Source: JANNWF01 sp052390415 (GTDB lineage: Bacteria > Pseudomonadota > Gammaproteobacteria > Xanthomonadales > Xanthomonadaceae). From it: a DNA stretch of 46,246 bases. The position numbers were made by a program, and so were the translations under genes. Of the stretch, positions 16,728 through 24,860 are shown piece by piece (position 1 is the first letter of the stretch; each line of letters begins with the position of its first letter). Where the stretch lies: assembly GCA_052390415.1 (NCBI GenBank), contig JBQTGY010000039.1, positions 1 through 46,246 on the forward strand, given 5' to 3'. The notes under the pieces were generated by a model. It made no database searches, was not told where the DNA came from, and saw nothing but the letters and a program-made list of their open reading frames with translations.

Positions 16728-18602
16728 TTAAATTGAAACTGTCTTGAGCTGCCGGCGGCGACCATAGATCAGGGTCGCGAGGCCGCGCGACACCGAGACC
16801 GACGCATACATCGACGTGAGAATGCCGAGGCACATGGACACCGCGAAGCCCTTGACCGGTCCGCTGCCGAACGAGAACAAGGCAATGCCCGCCAACAAGG
16901 CAGTGACGTTGGCATCCCAGATGGTGCCGCTGGCCTTGTCATAACCCGTCGCGATGCTCGCCATCGGTGGGTTGCCATCGAGCAACTCTTCGCGAATGCG
17001 CTCGTTGATCAGCACGTTGGCATCAACCGACAGGGCGACGGTCAACGCGATGCCGGCCAGACCGGGCAGGGTCAGGGTGGCGCCGAGCAACGACATCAGG
17101 GCGATCAACAGCAGCATGTTCACCAGCAAGGCGATGTTGGTGATCAGACCGAAGGTGCGGTAGTAGATGAGAAAGAAGATCAGAACGAACAGGAATGAGT
17201 AGGCCACCGCCGCCCAGCCACGCTCGATGTTCTGCTTGCCCAGGCTGGGGCCGATGATGCGTTCGGAGACGATGTCGACCGGGGCGGCCAATGAGCCGGC
17301 GCGCATCAACAGGGCCAATTCGCTGGCGTAGGCCGTGCTCTCGAGCCCGGTGATCTGGAAGCGTTTGCCAAATACACCCTGAGTGGTCGCCACCGAGATC
17401 ACCTCTTCGGTGATCTTCACCGTGCGCACCTGTTTGCCATCTACCTCGCGCACTTCCGGCCGGCGCTCGATGAAGACCACGCCCATCTGCTTGCCGACGT
17501 TGTCGGTGGTGTGCTCGAGCATGCGGCTGCCGCCCGCGTTATCCAGCTGAATGGAGACCATCGGCCCGCCGCCCTGCGGCTCGAAGCCGGCGCTGGCTTC
17601 GACCAGCTGATCGCCGGAGGCAATCACTCGCTTCGACAACAACACCGGGGTTGCCTCGCCGCCATCGCGTGGGCGCTCGCGATACAGGCGGGCATCCGGT
17701 GGCACGCGGCCCGTGCGCGCCGCGTCGACGGCGGCGCTGAAGCCATCACCCACCACCGCCCGCCACTCAAGGGTGGCGGTGGCACCAAGGATCTTTCTGG
17801 CCAGCGCGGTGTCCTGCACACCGGGCAGTTGCACCACGATGCGCGTTGCGCCTTGTCGCTGCACCACCGGCTCAGCGACACCCAACGAGTTGATGCGCGT
17901 GCGCAGGGTGGCGATGTTCTGTTCCAGCGCCTCGTCGATGATTTGTTTCATCTTCGATTCCGCAATGCGCGCGCGCAGAATGGTGGCTGTGGCCGTGTCC
18001 TCCAGGCTCAGATCCGGCAGGTCGCGACCGATCAGCTGCGCTGCTCGATCGCGATCCGCCGCATTCCGCAACTGCACTTCGATGCCGTTGGCACCGCGGT
18101 CAACGGCGATGTAGCTCAGGTTGTTGTCACGCAGCAGCGCACGGATGTCGTCGGCATAACTGTTCTCGCGCTTTTCCAGCGCCGCCGCTTGATCGACTTC
18201 CATCATGAAGTGCACGCCACCTTGCAGATCCAGCCCCAGTACCATCGGCGTGGCACCCACCGACTGCAGCCACTCCGGCACGGTCGAGGCGAGGTTCAGC
18301 GCCACGATGTAGTCGTTGCCCAGCGCCTCGCGCACCTGATCGGCGGCACGGATCTGCGCGTTGGGGTCGACCAGCCGCACCAGCAGGTTGCCCTGTTCGA
18401 TCTTGGCCGTCTTGTAGTCGATGCCGCTGCTATCGAGGATGCCGCTCACCCGCGTGGCCAGCGCCTCGTCGACGATCAGGCCGCGCGTGCCAGTGATCTG
18501 CAGCGCGGTGTCCTGCGGGTACAGGTTCGGCAACGAATAGAGGATGCCCAGCAGAAGCAGCAGCACCGCCAACACATATTTCCAACGGGCAAACTCAAGC
18601 AT
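16728..18602 (-). CDS. secD: Protein translocase subunit SecD (624 aa)
   Basis: An inner-membrane motor partner of SecF. The N-terminal helix (WKYVLAVLLLLLGILYSLPNLYP) is followed by the conserved ALQITGTRG and LGLDLQGGVHFMMEVD, a large periplasmic P1 domain, and a C-terminal membrane block (IALTVALSVDANVLINERIREEL, FGSGPVKGFAVSMCLGILTSM). I chose ATG 18602 by alignment to the normal SecD start (MLxxxxWKYV); GTG 18608 is possible, and the frame open to 18968 is not protein-like. No strong ribosome site is seen. YajC, usually encoded directly upstream, is missing here. Confidence 0.95.
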   Translation of the reverse strand: MLEFARWKYVLAVLLLLLGILYSLPNLYPQDTALQITGTRGLIVDEALATRVSGILDSSGIDYKTAKIEQGNLLVRLVDPNAQIRAADQVREALGNDYIVALNLASTVPEWLQSVGATPMVLGLDLQGGVHFMMEVDQAAALEKRENSYADDIRALLRDNNLSYIAVDRGANGIEVQLRNAADRDRAAQLIGRDLPDLSLEDTATATILRARIAESKMKQIIDEALEQNIATLRTRINSLGVAEPVVQRQGATRIVVQLPGVQDTALARKILGATATLEWRAVVGDGFSAAVDAARTGRVPPDARLYRERPRDGGEATPVLLSKRVIASGDQLVEASAGFEPQGGGPMVSIQLDNAGGSRMLEHTTDNVGKQMGVVFIERRPEVREVDGKQVRTVKITEEVISVATTQGVFGKRFQITGLESTAYASELALLMRAGSLAAPVDIVSERIIGPSLGKQNIERGWAAVAYSFLFVLIFFLIYYRTFGLITNIALLVNMLLLIALMSLLGATLTLPGLAGIALTVALSVDANVLINERIREELLDGNPPMASIATGYDKASGTIWDANVTALLAGIALFSFGSGPVKGFAVSMCLGILTSMYASVSVSRGLATLIYGRRRQLKTVSI

Positions 18603-18933
18603 GCGCACAGTACCGGTGTCGCGACCGCGAGGTCGCCGAAAAGGTTTAAAAGGGCCGCCGTCGAAAATGGACATCGGACGCTGACAACGTCGCCCTCTCG
18701 GGCGCCATTTGCTGACGACTGCAAGCGCGGCCGTCTTGGCCGAAAAGCGCGTCAGTGGTCGACAGTTGGGGACGAATCGTCCGCATTCCAACAGCAGCGC
18801 CGATGCAGCAAACGAATATCGCCGGTGTAAAGGACGATCTCGGGGGTCAAAGCGCTGGAATCTGGGGTCAAGGCGGTGAATCGACCGGAAAGACCAGGCG
18901 CGGTCTTCCGATGTGAAACATGTGAGCTCGGGC
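18603..18933. other. Gene-free stretch upstream of secD with two short direct repeats
   Basis: No yajC or other gene is seen. Two imperfect 21-bp repeats start with GGGGTCAA at 18842 and 18863 and recall the GGGGTCA core of the repeats at 2-4 kb. The secD promoter should lie here. Confidence 0.5.
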
Positions 18934-20241
18934 CTATCCTGTCGCCGCTGCCCGCCCGCGCTCCACATCCACCCGCATCAACAGCACCAAGCCTGCGACA
19001 AAGGCAGCCGCAGTCGTCAGCAAAGCGAGGCGGTGGTCGCCGCCGGAAAGCCAATTGACGGCGCCATAGCTCAAGGGGCCGAGGATGGACGCGACCTTCA
19101 CGGCGAGGCCCCAGAGGCCGAAGATCTCTGCTTCGCGGTCGCGTGGGCAGAGGTAGCCGACCAGCGCGCGGCCGGCGGACTGTGAGGCGCCCAGGCACAG
19201 CCCGGCGAGGTTGGCACCTGCCCACACCCAAGGCCGGCTGTCGGCGGCCCAGAACACGGCGATGGCAAGCAGCCAGCCGATCAGGGTCAGGGCCAAGGTA
19301 CGACGATGGCCGAGTCGGTCCTGCAGGCTGCCAAATCCGAATGCACCGGCGGCGGCGGTGAGATTGACCAGCAGGATCAGCAAGATGCTTTCTTGCGTAC
19401 TGAAGCCAAGTGCTTGCGTGGTGTAGATGGCGGCAATCGCAATCACGGTTTGTACGCCGGCCTGGAAACATACGATGCAGATCAGAAAACGTCGCAAGTC
19501 GAGTAGCGCCGCACTGCCGGCGATCGCGGCGCTGACGCGAGCAAGCACATCGCGCCACACGCCGCGTGGTGAGACTGGTTGCGGCTTGGCGCGTTCGCGT
19601 AGCAGCAAAAAAGTGGGCAAGGCGGTGAGCGCGAACGCAGCTGCAGTGATCAGCAAGGTGGGCGGTACGCTGCCGGCAGCAGGCAATGAGCTGCGGCTGA
19701 TCCACCACAGGCAGATGCCCAACACCAACACGCCGCCGAGGTAACCCAGACTCCAGCCCCATCCCGAGACCCGCCCCATGGCCTGCGGCTTCGCCAATTC
19801 GGGCAGGAAGGCGGCGATCAGATTCTCGCCGAGACCAAAGCCGATGTTGCTGAAGATCAGGATGGTCAGTGCGAGCGCGACATCGTCGGGGCCGCACAGC
19901 GACAACGCGGCGGTGCCCGTCACACAGACCAGACTGCTGGCAATCAGCGCCGCACGTTTGCGTGCGCGCAGGTCGGCCCAGGCGCCGATCAGCGGACCGG
20001 CCAGCGCATTGATCGCATAGGACACCGACAGCGCGGCCGTCCAGGCAAAGGTGGCCCAGGGTTGGCCGTTCGCGATCACGCCCACAAAAAATGCGCTGAA
20101 CACGGCGGTGATCACCACCGTGGTGTAACCGGAGTTGGCAAAATCGAAGAACGCCCAGGCCACCACCTCGCGCCGGCGCACGGGTGGTACGCCGGTGGGA
20201 TGGCTGGCGAGGTAGTTCTGTGTGCGGCTCGATGAACTCAT
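18934..20241 (-). CDS. MFS transporter of the Atg22/UMF1 type (435 aa)
   Basis: A 12-helix inner-membrane transporter. The opening VVAWAFFDFANSGYTTVVITAVFSAFF is the hallmark of the Atg22-like/UMF1 branch of the major facilitator superfamily, whose fungal members export amino acids from vacuoles. Other typical segments are AGPLIGAWADLRARKR, SNIGFGLGENLIAAFLPEL, GWGWSLGYLGGVLVL and a second-half loop GSLQDRLGHRRT. The C-terminus is short and cytosolic. No substrate can be read from the sequence. The gene is divergent from 20500 and probably monocistronic, as secD is 331 bp away. Confidence 0.87.
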   Translation of the reverse strand: MSSSSRTQNYLASHPTGVPPVRRREVVAWAFFDFANSGYTTVVITAVFSAFFVGVIANGQPWATFAWTAALSVSYAINALAGPLIGAWADLRARKRAALIASSLVCVTGTAALSLCGPDDVALALTILIFSNIGFGLGENLIAAFLPELAKPQAMGRVSGWGWSLGYLGGVLVLGICLWWISRSSLPAAGSVPPTLLITAAAFALTALPTFLLLRERAKPQPVSPRGVWRDVLARVSAAIAGSAALLDLRRFLICIVCFQAGVQTVIAIAAIYTTQALGFSTQESILLILLVNLTAAAGAFGFGSLQDRLGHRRTLALTLIGWLLAIAVFWAADSRPWVWAGANLAGLCLGASQSAGRALVGYLCPRDREAEIFGLWGLAVKVASILGPLSYGAVNWLSGGDHRLALLTTAAAFVAGLVLLMRVDVERGRAAATG

Positions 20242-20499
20242 CGCAAACCCGGCGGCGACTCAAGCCAGACGGCGGGTTCACAGATCGCTGAGATCACGTC
20301 ATGCATTGGCACACTCGCGGTGGTGCATGAGAGTCGGTGGTCGACACTATCGATGTATGCCAGCGACTCGTCAAAGGGCAGGGGACAGATTCGTCGCACC
20401 GTGTGCAAGCAGGTGCCAGAAGCCGTTACTTGCACCTTCACGCAGTTCGCGGTCGCGGCATTTACCATGCGGTTCCGCCTGCTCGTACACTACTTCGCC

Positions 20500-20922
20500 A
20501 TGCTTGAACAACTTGTCAGCAGCTTGAGCCTCAAGGGTGTGCTCGATGGCCTGAAGCCGTTTGGATGGGAGCATGTGGATCATTGGCAGCAGGGCGAGTT
20601 TCATCACGACGTGGTGCTGCGGGTGAAGTCACCGCCGGCTGAGTTGCCCGGCGATGTGATCGTGGTGTCCACCAATTGCAACGGCGGCGTCAAGGAAGTG
20701 TTGTGTTTGACCGAGCTGCCTGACCGCTATGGCCTGTGGCATCACCGCTGCCCCGACAATCCGGAGTTCGAAGGGCCGGCGCCGGCCATTGCTGGACGCG
20801 TGCGGACCGTGCATTGGTTCAATCCCTGCGACCTGCTCAAGGCTGGCACGCGCAGCGAGTATCGGGAGGAGTATCGGCAACGCCAGCGCGGCGGTGGTTA
20901 CACCTGTCCGCTGTCCAGGTAA
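20500..20922 (+). CDS. Hypothetical protein (140 aa)
   Basis: A small soluble protein, from ATG 20500 (MLEQLVSSLSLKGVLDGL); ATG 20467 in the same frame is an alternative, and the open frame reaches back to 20320. It has a helical start, a beta-rich middle (HDVVLRVKSPPAELPGDVIVVSTNCNGGVKEVLCL) and a basic tail (EYREEYRQRQRGGGYTCPLSR). His/Cys residues (LWHHRCPDN, NPCDLL) might bind a metal, but no known motif is present. I do not recognise a family. It is divergent from the MFS gene. Confidence 0.55.
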   Translation: MLEQLVSSLSLKGVLDGLKPFGWEHVDHWQQGEFHHDVVLRVKSPPAELPGDVIVVSTNCNGGVKEVLCLTELPDRYGLWHHRCPDNPEFEGPAPAIAGRVRTVHWFNPCDLLKAGTRSEYREEYRQRQRGGGYTCPLSR

Positions 20923-20980
20923 CACCCGGCAGTGTGTACCGCACCTGCGGTCGATTTCTCTTTTCGCTCAGCGCCGAGCG

Positions 20981-21772
20981 TCAGTCCTGCCGAATCGGAT
21001 ACACCGCCAGCACGTTGCAGAACTTCTCGATCTCCGGCCAGCGCCGATGCGAGAAGTTGGCCATCAGTTGCGCCGTGGCTTCGTCGGCGCTGGCCAGTTC
21101 AATCTTGTCGCCGGGATACCCACAGACCACGCCATTGCCGACACCCGAGCGCAACACGATGCCTGGTGATCGATCCAGCATGTGGCAAGGGCCGTGTAAT
21201 TCGACGCGGTAGTAGCGGTTGCCAGCCGCACGGCGTGGTGCGACTTCGATGATCAAGCCCTCGTTGTCGGTAGACCAGTTACGCACGTGGCGAGAGGCCA
21301 CACAGAAATTGGTGGAGCCGCGAAAACCGCGCGCTCGCACGCCTTGAACCTCAACTGTCGATAGGGTGGGCGGGCTTGGCAACACGCCGCTGACACGCAG
21401 GGCGCGAGCGGCTAGCGCCAGTTCGGCATAGCCTTTGCTGTCAATGCCGGCAACGCGGGTGATAGGGCAGCTGAAGCCGTCCGCGGCGGCGACATGGGCT
21501 CGCGCATCGCTGCAGGCCCAGCCGTGTGGAGCCTTCACTTCGAACTCGCCACCGGCACCGATGGCGGCAGGGCAGTCAGCGGCAAGGTCGACACTGAAGC
21601 GTCCACCATCGGCCAGCGCGATCGCCAGTCTTCGCGGTGTCGCCAGCATGGCTTCTTCCATTTGTCGCGCGTCGAAACAGTCCGCTGCCGGCGCGGGCTG
21701 GCGGGCCACCGCGGGCGCCGTCAACAGAGCCAGCATCGTCAGCAACAGGGACACGCGCGTCACGTATTGCAT
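20981..21772 (-). CDS. Exported protein, DUF6491-like C-terminal half (263 aa)
   Basis: ATG 21772 is preceded by GGAAGG and begins a signal peptide (VSLLLTMLALLTAPAVA). The mature protein has several Cys residues, probably disulfide-bonded in the periplasm. Residues ~155-260 (NFCVASRHVRNWSTDNEGLIIEV, NRYYRVELHGPC, GVVCGYPGDKIEL) resemble DUF6491, a family of small exported proteins common in this order. The function is unknown. The 24 residues upstream in the same frame lack a start signal. It follows the Rieske gene on the same strand after a 93-bp gap. Confidence 0.6.
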   Translation of the reverse strand: MQYVTRVSLLLTMLALLTAPAVARQPAPAADCFDARQMEEAMLATPRRLAIALADGGRFSVDLAADCPAAIGAGGEFEVKAPHGWACSDARAHVAAADGFSCPITRVAGIDSKGYAELALAARALRVSGVLPSPPTLSTVEVQGVRARGFRGSTNFCVASRHVRNWSTDNEGLIIEVAPRRAAGNRYYRVELHGPCHMLDRSPGIVLRSGVGNGVVCGYPGDKIELASADEATAQLMANFSHRRWPEIEKFCNVLAVYPIRQD

Positions 21773-21865
21773 GGGTACCTTCCGTGAAGTCCGGTGCCGA
21801 CCATTCTGACCAGCCACGGCGCGCGAAGGTGAACGCAAACCCATCGATTGAATCAGCCGTCTACT

Positions 21866-22978
21866 TCAGTCACCCGCCAGCAGGTCAGCGTGCAACAAGC
21901 GGTGAAACAAATGCTCCCCCGCTTCGCGGCGCGCCGACAGCCGTCCGGTCGAATAGGCGCGTGAATTGAGGCCGCGCTGCACCGACTTGCAGATCGCCAT
22001 GTCTTCGTCCTGGACGATATTGCCAACGTCGATGCTGGCGCGATTGTGGGCACTCGCGGCGGGCGACACGTCAGCGAAATAGAAATCGAAGATGACCTCG
22101 GTGCGGTCCAGTCCCAGCGGCAGCACGAGGTTGGTGTCCATCATCCCCTCATACCAATTGAGCATGAAGTTGGGATGCAGCCAGTAGTACAACGCGCGCT
22201 CGCCCTTGCGCACGGCGGCGAACTGTTGATCCTGACTTTGCACCACGGGGCTCGCTTGCAGACAGTGATGACGCCCGTTCTCGATGGTGTAGTTCTTGAA
22301 GTCGAGCACGCTGGACAGGCCTTTGTGCAGGTGCGGCACGTGGTAACCACCATCCAGGTAATTGTCGACGAAAACCTTCCAGTTGCAGTCGAAGAAGTAG
22401 TGGCGACGCTCGAACCAGTGCAGGTGTTGCAGTTGCAATGCGCCGATCTGTGCGATCAATGGGTGGCCGAGAAACTCCTCAAGACTCGGGCCTTCGGCAT
22501 CCAGTCGCACGAACACCCACTGCTCCCAGATCGCAGTCGTCACCGGTTTCAGGCCCAGCGTGCTGCGGTCGAAGTTGCACTCGCTGGTGAAGCTGGGCGT
22601 GCCCTTGAGTGCACCGTCGAGTGCGTAGGTCCAGCCGTGGTACGGACAACGCAGGTTTTTGGCGCAGCCCTGCAGTTCCGTCATCACTGCGGCGGCGTGG
22701 TGGCGACAGACATTGAAGAATCCGCGCAGCACATGGTCGTCGCCACGCACTACCAGGATCGGCTCGCCGGCCAGCTCGCAGGTCAGGTACTGACCGGGCT
22801 CACGCACCTGATCGATGCGGCCAACCATCTGCCACGTTCGCGAAAAAACCGTGCGGCGCTCCAGTGCCAGGATGCGTTCGTCGATGTACCACGAGGCCGG
22901 AATGGTCGAGGCCTCGTCCAGTGGCAGGTCTGGGTCATAGTGTTGCAGCAGGTCGAGCACGGGTTGGTTCATCGCCAC
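21866..22978 (-). CDS. Rieske non-heme iron oxygenase, alpha subunit (370 aa)
   Basis: A cytosolic oxygenase that activates O2 with electrons from a separate reductase. The Rieske [2Fe-2S] ligands are Cys91-x-His93 and Cys111-x2-His114 (CRHHAAAV, CPYHGWTY). The mononuclear iron site is His213 and His218 in NYLDGGYHVPHLH, with a C-terminal Asp in VQDEDM. Length and the ending (SVQRGLNSR, HLFHRLLHADLL) match the branch with choline/carnitine monooxygenases and related small-substrate enzymes rather than benzoate dioxygenases. No beta subunit or reductase gene is adjacent. It is the last gene of a minus-strand run with mmsA and a beta-alanine aminotransferase, suggesting an amine or amino-acid-derived substrate; this is inference. 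Confidence 0.88.
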   Translation of the reverse strand: MAMNQPVLDLLQHYDPDLPLDEASTIPASWYIDERILALERRTVFSRTWQMVGRIDQVREPGQYLTCELAGEPILVVRGDDHVLRGFFNVCRHHAAAVMTELQGCAKNLRCPYHGWTYALDGALKGTPSFTSECNFDRSTLGLKPVTTAIWEQWVFVRLDAEGPSLEEFLGHPLIAQIGALQLQHLHWFERRHYFFDCNWKVFVDNYLDGGYHVPHLHKGLSSVLDFKNYTIENGRHHCLQASPVVQSQDQQFAAVRKGERALYYWLHPNFMLNWYEGMMDTNLVLPLGLDRTEVIFDFYFADVSPAASAHNRASIDVGNIVQDEDMAICKSVQRGLNSRAYSTGRLSARREAGEHLFHRLLHADLLAGD

Positions 22979-23001
22979 GCACCTCCAGAATCCAGCGAAG
23001 C

Positions 23002-23112
23002 GTAGCCCGGATGCAGCGATAGCGGAATCCGGGAAGGTCTGCCACGCTCAGCGTCGGAGGCGAAGGTGCTTGGCGAAAGCCCCGGATTCCGCTGCCGCGG
23101 CATCCAGGCTAC
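23002..23112. repeat. Inverted-repeat intergenic element (REP pair)
   Basis: Arms of about 32 nt (starting GTAGCCCGGATGCAGCG at 23002 and ending GGCATCCAGGCTAC at 23112) pair with 4 mismatches around a ~48-nt centre. It fills the gap between the Rieske gene and mmsA and could form a long hairpin in any shared transcript. Confidence 0.8.
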
Positions 23113-23134
23113 GGCCGGGGCGCACGCACGGGTC

Positions 23135-24670
23135 TCAGCCGCCGGTCGGCATCACGAACTGGGCGCCGGCGCGAATGCTGTTGGGCCAACGCACCGTGAC
23201 CGCTTTCTGGCGGGTGTAGAAGCGCACGCCATCAGGGCCGTATACGTGCAGGTCGCCGAACAAAGAGGACTTCCAACCACCGAAACTATGGAATGCGGCG
23301 GGTACCGGAATCGGCACATTGACGCCGACCATGCCGACTTGCACGCGGTGCACATAATCTCGCGCGGCGTCGCCGTCGCGGGTGAAAATCGCGGTGCCGT
23401 TGCCGTATTCGTGTTCGTTGACCAGCCGCAACGCGTCTTCGTAGTGGTCGACGCGAACAATGCACAGCACCGGGCCGAAAATCTCTTCGCGGTAGATCCG
23501 CATCGACGGCAGCACCTTGTCGAACAGGCAGCCGCCCAGGAAGTAGCCCTGGCCCGCATCCGGCACACTGCGCTCGCGACCGTCGACCACCAACTCGGCG
23601 CCTTCTTCCACGCCGAGGTCGACGTAACCGCGCACGCGGTCGCGATGCGCGGTGGTGATCAGCGGTCCCATGTCCATATCCGCGACATGACCATCGCCGA
23701 TCTTCAGCGCGTGCACACGCGGAGCAAGTCGCTGCACCAAGGCGTCGGCCGTGGCCTCGCCGACCGCGACCGCCACCGAAATCGCCATGCAACGCTCGCC
23801 CGCGGAGCCATAACCCGCGCCCATCAGCGCATCGGCGACTTGATCCAGGTCGGCATCCGGCATCACCACCATGTGATTCTTGGCACCCCCTAGGGCTTGC
23901 ACGCGTTTGCCGTAATGCGCGCCGGTTTCGTAGATGTATTTGGCGATGGGCGTGGAACCCACGAAGCTCACCGCGCTGATGTGCGGATGCGCGAGCAAGG
24001 CATCGACCGCGACCTTGTCGCCGTGCACCACGCTGAACACGCCAGGCGGCAACCCGGCCTGTTGCAGCCACAGCGCCAGCAGCATCGATGCGGACGGATC
24101 GCGCTCGGAGGGCTTCAGGACGAAACAATTGCCGCAGGCAATCGCGATCGGAAACATCCACAGCGGCACCATGGCCGGGAAATTGAATGGGGTGATGCCG
24201 GCGACCACACCCAATGGTTGCCGAATCGAATAGGCATCGATCTGCCCGCTCACGTTCTCGGTCGTCTCGCCCTTCAGGAGGTGCGGAATGCCGCAAGCAA
24301 ACTCGACCACTTCCAGCCCGCGCGCGACTTCGCCCAGCGCATCGGAATGGGTCTTGCCGTGTTCGTTGGTGATCTGACTGGCGAGCAGATCGGCATTGGC
24401 TTCGATCAACTCGCGCAGCTTGAACATCACCCGCGCGCGGCGTGCTGGCGGCGTCTGTGACCATGCGGGGAATGCCGCCCAGGCCGCGCTGACGGCGAGA
24501 TCGACCAAGGCCGGATCCGCCAAAGGCAGGATGCCGGTCTGGATGCCGGTTGCCGGATTGAACACCGGGCTGGTGCGGCCGCCATCGTCATTGACACGCG
24601 CACCGTTGATGAAATGCGGGATGAGTTGCGGTGGAGTGGCCGGATGCAGACTGCGAACGGTAGCGTTCAT
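23135..24670 (-). CDS. mmsA: CoA-acylating (methyl)malonate-semialdehyde dehydrogenase (511 aa)
   Basis: A cytosolic aldehyde dehydrogenase of the MmsA/IolA type, which converts malonate semialdehyde to acetyl-CoA (and methylmalonate semialdehyde to propionyl-CoA) with NAD+ and CoA. Landmarks are FINGARV, GITPFNFPAMVPLWMFPIA, KPSERDPSA, LGGAKNHMVVMPDAD and the catalytic Cys294 in GYGSAGERCMAISVAV; the ending SFGGWKSSLFGDLHVYG is diagnostic of this branch. Length and start (ATG 24670) are normal. Next to a beta-alanine aminotransferase, it takes the malonate semialdehyde that enzyme forms and so ends pyrimidine/beta-alanine catabolism. Valine or inositol breakdown are other possible uses. Confidence 0.93.
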   Translation of the reverse strand: MNATVRSLHPATPPQLIPHFINGARVNDDGGRTSPVFNPATGIQTGILPLADPALVDLAVSAAWAAFPAWSQTPPARRARVMFKLRELIEANADLLASQITNEHGKTHSDALGEVARGLEVVEFACGIPHLLKGETTENVSGQIDAYSIRQPLGVVAGITPFNFPAMVPLWMFPIAIACGNCFVLKPSERDPSASMLLALWLQQAGLPPGVFSVVHGDKVAVDALLAHPHISAVSFVGSTPIAKYIYETGAHYGKRVQALGGAKNHMVVMPDADLDQVADALMGAGYGSAGERCMAISVAVAVGEATADALVQRLAPRVHALKIGDGHVADMDMGPLITTAHRDRVRGYVDLGVEEGAELVVDGRERSVPDAGQGYFLGGCLFDKVLPSMRIYREEIFGPVLCIVRVDHYEDALRLVNEHEYGNGTAIFTRDGDAARDYVHRVQVGMVGVNVPIPVPAAFHSFGGWKSSLFGDLHVYGPDGVRFYTRQKAVTVRWPNSIRAGAQFVMPTGG

Positions 24671-24703
24671 GGGTTTGTGCCTTTTTTGCCGATGACAACA
24701 GCA

Positions 24704-24830
24704 TTCAATGCGGAGGCGCAGAGAAACGCAGAGGATCGCAGAAGAGCAAAGCGATTAGGCGGGAGAAGCTCTCAAGGCTTTCATTCGCTTCTCTGTGTTT
24801 CTCTGTGTTTCACTGCGCCTCCGCGTTGAA
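24704..24830. repeat. Inverted-repeat intergenic element between mmsA and the aminotransferase
   Basis: The left arm starts TTCAATGCGGAGGCGCAG and the right arm ends CTGCGCCTCCGCGTTGAA; about 43 nt on each side pair imperfectly. The purine-rich arms (GAGAAACGCAGAGG) are typical of dispersed non-coding palindromes. It lies between two genes of one pathway and may affect mRNA folding or decay. Confidence 0.75.
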
Positions 24831-24860
24831 TCGCGTTTGCTTCTATGAAACTGCCAATAC

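Noticed and set aside
15705..16736. 343-aa plus-strand ORF
   Set aside because: Antisense of secF, with the usual His/Gln/Glu-rich shadow composition.
18603..18968. N-terminal extension of SecD
   Set aside because: Residues before MLEFARWKYV are Arg-rich and absent from SecD proteins; the family start fits 18602.
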